The notes under the pieces: model-generated
The model's database searches: none
Told to the model about the DNA's origin: nothing
Seen by the model: the letters and a program-made list of their open reading frames with translations, nothing else
In this document: positions 59,689 through 64,000 of the stretch, in pieces
Numbering within the stretch: position 1 is the first letter of the stretch
Layout of the letters: each line of letters begins with the position of its first letter
From: Pseudomonas fluorescens
Lineage (GTDB): Bacteria > Pseudomonadota > Gammaproteobacteria > Pseudomonadales > Pseudomonadaceae
DNA: 64,000 bases
Direction: 5' to 3'
Assembly (NCBI RefSeq): GCF_002022275.1
Contig: NZ_MSDF01000053.1
Location: forward strand, 1 to 64,000
Translations under genes and position numbers: made by a program

Positions 59689-60693
59689 TCACAGATCGTA
59701 ATGCACTGCCACACTTCTTCCGGTTTTCACCGATTCCAACGCGCAATCCGCCAGGTGCAGCGCATACAACCCATCCCGCACACTCGTAGGCAATTGCCGC
59801 CCACTGTTCAGCGCCTCAATAAACTGCGTCAGCTCATTGCGATAAGCATCCGCATATCGCTCCAGAAAAAAGTGCTGCAACGGCTCCAGCGCTTCGGTGT
59901 GCTCGGCGCTCCAGTGGCGCAATGTGCTGGGCCGGTGGTTGTCGGTGAGCAGCACACCGCTGGCCCCGGAGACCTCCACGCGCTGGTCGTAACCGTACAC
60001 CGCCTGGCGGCAGCAGTTGATATGGCATTGCTTGCCGGACGCAGTACGCAACAACACCATCACGCTGTCGTAATCGTCGATTTCTTCCAGGCTCGGGTCC
60101 ACCAGGCGGCTAGCGAACGCGCTGACCTCTACCGGTTCTTCGCCGAGCAAATGGCGGGCGGTGTCGAAGTCGTGGATGGTCATGTCGCGCAGGATGCCGC
60201 CGGAGTGTTTCAGGTAGTCGCGCGGCGCCAGGCCTGGGTCGCGGCTGGTGATGATGACCTGGCGCACGGCGCCGATCTCGCCGGCATCCAGGGCCTGGCG
60301 CAGGCGCAGCATGTCGGGATCGAAGCGCCGGTTGAACCCGAGCATCACTTTGCCGCCTTGGCGCTCGACGGCTTGGGCGGCGCTGCGGGCCTTGGCGATA
60401 TCGAGGTCGATGGGTTTTTCGCAGAGCACCGCCTTGCCTTCGGCCACGGCAGCCAGCAGCAGGTCGATATGCGTGTCGGTGGGCGTGCCGATGACCACCG
60501 CGTCAATGTCTTTGCGGGTCAGCGCGGCGGCGCAATCGTAAGCCGCTTCGCAGCCCAGTTGCGTACTCAGCGCATCCACGCCTTCGCGCCAGGGATCGGC
60601 TACCAGCACCAGCGTGGCGTTGGGGTGAGCGGCGACGTTGGCGGCGTGGATCTTGGCGATGCGCCCGGCACCTAAAACGGCAATACGAAGCAT
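59689..60693 (-). CDS. iolG: inositol 2-dehydrogenase-like Gfo/Idh/MocA oxidoreductase
   Basis: 334 residues from ATG 60693 (AGGAG). The NAD site is VLGAGRIAKIHAANVAAHPN, the EKP motif is LCEKPIDLD, and GGILRDMTIHDFDTARHLLGEE carries the catalytic His/Asp of IolG-type enzymes. It oxidises an inositol or related polyol at C2 with NAD. It follows the LacI-type gene by 35 bp as an operon, divergent from an SDR, a PhyH dioxygenase and a sugar-type binding protein. Confidence 0.85.
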   Translation of the reverse strand: MLRIAVLGAGRIAKIHAANVAAHPNATLVLVADPWREGVDALSTQLGCEAAYDCAAALTRKDIDAVVIGTPTDTHIDLLLAAVAEGKAVLCEKPIDLDIAKARSAAQAVERQGGKVMLGFNRRFDPDMLRLRQALDAGEIGAVRQVIITSRDPGLAPRDYLKHSGGILRDMTIHDFDTARHLLGEEPVEVSAFASRLVDPSLEEIDDYDSVMVLLRTASGKQCHINCCRQAVYGYDQRVEVSGASGVLLTDNHRPSTLRHWSAEHTEALEPLQHFFLERYADAYRNELTQFIEALNSGRQLPTSVRDGLYALHLADCALESVKTGRSVAVHYDL

Positions 60694-60728
60694 GGTTGAA
60701 CTCCTGATGTTGTTTTTGAAGGGAGTAC

Positions 60729-61754
60729 TCAGTCCGGCAAGTTGAACGGTGTAACAATTTGCACCTGTGACGGCGCAATCGGCCCGGCTTTCCACAGCCG
60801 GTGGTGTTGCAGGATGTGCAGAAACACGTTGCGGGCATCGATCTGCAGGTTGTGGTCGATGATCGCGGCGACTTTTTCTTCGAGCAGCAACTGACGGTTT
60901 TCTTCATCGAGGTCGTGGCCGATAAACACCTCCAGCCCGCGTCCCTGGGCGGCGAATGCATCGACAATCGCGCGGTTGCCGCCGCCGACGCTGTACACCG
61001 CCTTGAGTTCGGGATACTGCTTCAGCGCTTGGGTAACCCGTTCGAACGTGCGCTCATACACGCCATAGCCACCGCTGATATCCAACACGCGCAGGTGTGG
61101 CGCGCGCCCACGCAGCCAGGCGCGAAAGCCCATTTCACGCTCTTCTTCGCCCCGGAACAGCTCGCTGCCGATCACCACCGCTACGTCCTGTGGCTGAGTC
61201 GGCAGCCAGCGTGACATCAGGTAAGCGGCGGTCTGCCCGGCGGTGCGGTTATCCATGCCCACGTAGCCGATGCGCTCGCTTTGCGGCAGATCGGTGACCA
61301 ACGTCACCACCGGAATGCCCGCCGCAATCAGTTGTTTCACCGCCTGGTTCACCGCCGGCTCATCGGCAGCTTTGAGCACCACGCCCTGGCTGCCGGTGTC
61401 GAGGCAACGCAGCAGTTGGTCGTGCATGGCCTGGGGCTCGATTTCTTCAAACAGGTGAAAGCGCGGCGCGATGCGAAACGGCGCCAGGCTGCCCAGCTGC
61501 GCCACGATCGCCGCCTGCACCGCCGCACTGAAGCGCTTGGGCGTGTGCATGATCACGTCGACATGAAAGGTGCGCCCAACCGCCAGGCCGTTTTTTTCCT
61601 GGGACTCCAACTCCTCCAGCGCCTGCTCGATACGCCGTTGTGTCTGCGCATGCACGGCGCCGCGCTGGTGCAACACGCGGTCGACCGTGGCTTTGCTAAC
61701 CCCGGCCTGAGTGGCGAGCTGTTTGATGGAGAAGTGTTTTGCGCGTTCGAGCAT
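60729..61754 (-). CDS. LacI family transcriptional regulator
   Basis: 341 residues. HTH: FSIKQLATQAGVSKATVDRVLHQRG (about 8-32), hinge helix region to about 60, then a ribose-binding-protein-like effector domain (VTLVTDLPQSERIGYVGMDNRTAGQTAAYL in pieces). It probably senses a polyol or sugar and controls iolG and the divergent SDR-PhyH-binding-protein operon. Confidence 0.9.
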   Translation of the reverse strand: MLERAKHFSIKQLATQAGVSKATVDRVLHQRGAVHAQTQRRIEQALEELESQEKNGLAVGRTFHVDVIMHTPKRFSAAVQAAIVAQLGSLAPFRIAPRFHLFEEIEPQAMHDQLLRCLDTGSQGVVLKAADEPAVNQAVKQLIAAGIPVVTLVTDLPQSERIGYVGMDNRTAGQTAAYLMSRWLPTQPQDVAVVIGSELFRGEEEREMGFRAWLRGRAPHLRVLDISGGYGVYERTFERVTQALKQYPELKAVYSVGGGNRAIVDAFAAQGRGLEVFIGHDLDEENRQLLLEEKVAAIIDHNLQIDARNVFLHILQHHRLWKAGPIAPSQVQIVTPFNLPD

Positions 61755-61764
61755 GCGGTTCGCC

Positions 61765-61803
61765 TGAGGTGTTTTTGAGGTCTTTTTTGGGCGTTACTGA
61801 GGT
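61765..61803. promoter_or_regulatory. three helically phased TGAGGT repeats
   Basis: TGAGGT occurs at 61765, 61776 and 61798, spaced 11 and 22 bp, each followed by a T-rich run (TGAGGTNTT). They lie in the 122-bp spacer between lacI and the SDR gene. They may be direct-repeat sites for a regulator; they do not look like a classic LacI palindrome. Confidence 0.4.
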
Positions 61804-61876
61804 TTTGCAATGCTAGTCTCCGTTTTGCCCGCCGTCGAGCGCGGCGATGAAAACAACAAAAATCCAGGAGAACTGC

Positions 61877-62722
61877 ATGCCTCTCACCGATCTCGCCACG
61901 TCATTCAGCGGCCAATATTTTGTCGTCACCGGCAGTACCCAAGGGCTGGGGGCGGCAGTGGCGCACACGCTGGCGCGGCGCGGTGCTGCCGGGCTGATCA
62001 TTTGCGGGCGCCGCCGTGCCCAGGGCGAAGAGCAGGTTCGGCAACTGGCCAAGCTGGATTGCCAGGCGTTTTTTGTCGAGGCCGACCTGGAAAGCGTTGA
62101 GGACTGCCGCGCGATCATTGAGGCGGCACGCACGCACTTCGGCACCTTGCACGGGCTGGTGAACTGCGCCGGGATGTCCGATCGCGGCACTATCCTGGAT
62201 ACCTCGCCGGAATTGTTCGATCGCCTGTTTGCGGTGAACGTGCGCGCGCCGTTTTTCCTGATGCAGGATGCGTTGAAGCTGATGATCAGCCAGGGCGTGG
62301 AAGGCGCGGTGGTGAATATCCAGAGCGTCACCGGGCATGGCGGGCAATCATTTTTGAGCGCCTATGCGGCGTCCAAAGGGGCATTGGCGATCCTGACCAA
62401 GAACGTCGCGTTCAGCGCCCTGCGCAACCGCATCCGCGTGAACGGCTTGAACATTGGCTGGATGGACACGCCGCACGAGGACGACATCCAGCGCCAGTAC
62501 CACGGCGCCGAGGATGGCTGGCTGGAAAAGGCCGAAAGCGCGCAGCCGTTTGGCCGCCTGCTCAAGCCTGAAGAAGTGGCGCAAAGCGTCGCGTTTTTGC
62601 TGTCCCGCGAGTCGGGGATGATGACCGGCGCAGTGATCGACCTGGAGCAAGGCGTGGTCGGCTGCACCGACAGCAGCACGCCGCAACCGCATCAGGCCTT
62701 GAGCCTGCCGGGAGGTGAGTGA
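61877..62722 (+). CDS. short-chain dehydrogenase/reductase
   Basis: 281 residues from ATG 61877 (CAGGAG site); an ATG at 61847 has none. Cofactor motif VTGSTQGLGAAVAHTLA, NAG element VNCAGMSD, catalytic Ser-Tyr-Lys in QSVTGHGGQSFLSAYAASKGAL. It probably oxidises a polyol or sugar hydroxyl. Its stop overlaps the PhyH start by 1 bp, so the two are coupled. Confidence 0.88.
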   Translation: MPLTDLATSFSGQYFVVTGSTQGLGAAVAHTLARRGAAGLIICGRRRAQGEEQVRQLAKLDCQAFFVEADLESVEDCRAIIEAARTHFGTLHGLVNCAGMSDRGTILDTSPELFDRLFAVNVRAPFFLMQDALKLMISQGVEGAVVNIQSVTGHGGQSFLSAYAASKGALAILTKNVAFSALRNRIRVNGLNIGWMDTPHEDDIQRQYHGAEDGWLEKAESAQPFGRLLKPEEVAQSVAFLLSRESGMMTGAVIDLEQGVVGCTDSSTPQPHQALSLPGGE

Positions 62723-63855
62723 TGTCGGCTTTCGTCACCGCCGAGGCCGTGCGCCTGGCGGATTTCAGCCGGGTGTGCGCGCAAAGCGCCAGCGCCGAGG
62801 AGTATCCGCTGTGTTTTGAGGTCGTGAGCAACGTGCCGATCTATCAGGCACACACGTTGCGCCATAGCGACCGCCTCAGCGTGATGAATGAACTGCATCG
62901 CCTGTTTCGTGATGGCCCCGGCGTGATGGTCGTGCGTGGGGCCTATGACGACCTGGCGGTGGTCGATCGTCAGAGTCAGGTGTTTGAAACGATCTTCGCC
63001 CATGAGGCGGCGCAAGGCGTGGCGGCCGACCACTTTGCCAAGGCCGGCAGCAACGGGCGCATCTGGAATTCGTTGCAAAAGGCTGCGCTGGCATCGCCCG
63101 CTTCGTTCGTCGAGTACTACGCCAACCCGCTGTTGGGGTTGATTGCCGAGGCGTGGCTGGGGCCGGGCTTTCAGATGACGGCGCAGGTGAACGTGGTGCA
63201 CCCCGGCGGCCAGGCGCAGCAGCCTCATCGTGACTATCACCTGGGGTTTCAAACCAATGATGGGGTGGAGCGCTTTCCCCTGCCCCTGCACGTGTTGTCT
63301 CAGTACCTCACGCTGCAAGGTGCCGTGGCCCATTCGGACATGCCACTGGAAACCGGGCCGACCCAACTGCTGCCGTTTTCCCAGCAATACGCGCTGGGCT
63401 ACCTGGCCTGGCGGCGCCCGGAGTTCATCGACTACTTCCAGCAGCACGCCGTGCAGTTGCCGCTGACCAAGGGAGATTTGCTGTTCTTCAACCCGGCGCT
63501 GTTTCATGCCGCCGGCACCAACCGCACGCCAGACACACAGCGCATGGCCAACCTGCTGCAAATCTCCTCAGCGTTTGGCAAACCCATGGAAGCCCTCGAC
63601 CGCGACCGCATGATGCTCGCCGTGTACCCGGTACTGCTGGCCAACACGGCGCTGAATGCCGAAGCCATCGACGCGGTCATCGCCTGCACCGCCGACGGTT
63701 ACTCATTCCCCACCAACCTCGACACCGACCCACCCTTGCAAGGCCTCGCCCCGCAAACCGGACAACAGCTGATGCAGCAGGCCCTCACAGAACGCTGGCC
63801 TTTCCCGGACTTTGCCGCTGCCGTCACGCAGATGCGGGCCAAGCGCCAGGCGTGA
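62722..63855 (+). CDS. phytanoyl-CoA dioxygenase (PhyH) family Fe(II)/2-oxoglutarate enzyme
   Basis: 377 residues from ATG 62722 (GGAGGTGA site). Metal ligands are visible as H169 and D171 in PHRDYH and H262 in ALFHAAG, with R274 for 2-oxoglutarate. Such enzymes hydroxylate unactivated carbons; hydroxylation at an O- or N-methyl leads to demethylation. In this divergent polyol module it could prepare a methylated inositol or similar substrate for the dehydrogenases (inference). Confidence 0.85.
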   Translation: MSAFVTAEAVRLADFSRVCAQSASAEEYPLCFEVVSNVPIYQAHTLRHSDRLSVMNELHRLFRDGPGVMVVRGAYDDLAVVDRQSQVFETIFAHEAAQGVAADHFAKAGSNGRIWNSLQKAALASPASFVEYYANPLLGLIAEAWLGPGFQMTAQVNVVHPGGQAQQPHRDYHLGFQTNDGVERFPLPLHVLSQYLTLQGAVAHSDMPLETGPTQLLPFSQQYALGYLAWRRPEFIDYFQQHAVQLPLTKGDLLFFNPALFHAAGTNRTPDTQRMANLLQISSAFGKPMEALDRDRMMLAVYPVLLANTALNAEAIDAVIACTADGYSFPTNLDTDPPLQGLAPQTGQQLMQQALTERWPFPDFAAAVTQMRAKRQA

Positions 63856-63890
63856 TGCTTTCACAACAACAAAAATAACGGAGCAACAGC

Positions 63891-64000
63891 ATGAAAAAGC
63901 ACCTCCTTGCAGCACTCTTTACGTTGGCTGTCACCCCATGGGCCATGGCCGATATTCGTATTGGCGTGAGCATCGCCCAGGTCGATGACGTGTTCCTTGC
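63891..64000 (+). CDS. sugar-type ABC transporter periplasmic binding protein, N-terminal part
   Basis: Cut by the window end after about 36 codons. The start ATG 63891 has a CGGAG site. A Sec signal ends near AMA-D, and the mature protein begins DIRIGVSIAQVDD, the first beta strand of ribose/inositol-type binding proteins (peripla_BP_4). It is 35 bp after the PhyH gene in the same direction. ATPase and permease genes are expected beyond the window. Confidence 0.85.
   Translation, partial: MKKHLLAALFTLAVTPWAMADIRIGVSIAQVDDVFL

Overview
The window looks like chromosome of a Pseudomonas of the fluorescens group (inference). Coding is dense and GC-rich with strong third-position GC bias. The spacers carry REP/REPIN-type palindromes ending in GTGGGAGC.GGCTTG or GTGGCGAGCGGGCTTG, as in that group, and the protein families are a typical Pseudomonas accessory-metabolism set with many local regulators (TetR, LysR, AraC, MarR, LacI, Lrp, PucR). 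I see no rRNA or tRNA gene, CRISPR array, transposase, integrase or phage gene.

Layout. 0-7.6 kb: an HSL-type esterase, a DapA-family aldolase/lyase, a translationally coupled reverse-transsulfuration pair (cystathionine beta-synthase and gamma-lyase), a 330-bp repeat island and an OsmC-YcaO fusion. 7.7-20.5 kb: small regulator/target modules (LysE exporter; O-methyltransferase-MFS under a divergent TetR; LysR with a divergent monooxygenase-like protein and aldo/keto reductase; PuuB-like oxidase; isochorismatase-like hydrolase; NUDIX; TetR with aldo/keto reductase; AraC-HIT-VOC). 20.6-35.5 kb: the main metabolic locus. A PucR regulator diverges from DUF1185, flavin reductase, aldehyde dehydrogenase, LLM monooxygenase, alpha/beta hydrolase and CMD genes. 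These are followed by a complete ProVWX-type quaternary-amine ABC importer, then a second aldehyde dehydrogenase and a class III aminotransferase. The parts match, one for one, the known bacterial trigonelline (N-methylnicotinate) ring-cleavage pathway, so I propose import and oxidative opening of an N-methylated pyridinium or similar N-heterocycle.

35.8-45.7 kb: Lrp; GST with divergent TetR; a flavin monooxygenase with divergent MarR; an NmrA-like protein; MFS, SDR and DMT genes; an alpha/beta hydrolase with LysR. Several of these have clear palindromic operators. 46-54.6 kb: an SphA-like outer-membrane protein with a DUF1254 protein; UvsE-type UV endonuclease; DUF2231 plus sorbosone-dehydrogenase-like lipoprotein; a MarR-GNAT fusion with an unusual double-palindrome promoter; an ExuT-like MFS; a GNAT. 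54.8-64 kb: a ProP-like osmolyte symporter with a long leader hairpin, AraC with an Fsr-like MFS, an AT-richer metzincin protease probably gained by transfer, and a divergent inositol/sugar-type module (LacI-IolG facing SDR, PhyH dioxygenase and a periplasmic binding protein cut by the window end).

Within modules, regulators generally sit divergent to their probable targets with the operator between them. Several operons use ATGA stop/start overlaps. Four convergent pairs overlap by exactly 14 bp. Assignments rest on reading motifs and family memory; no database search was run.
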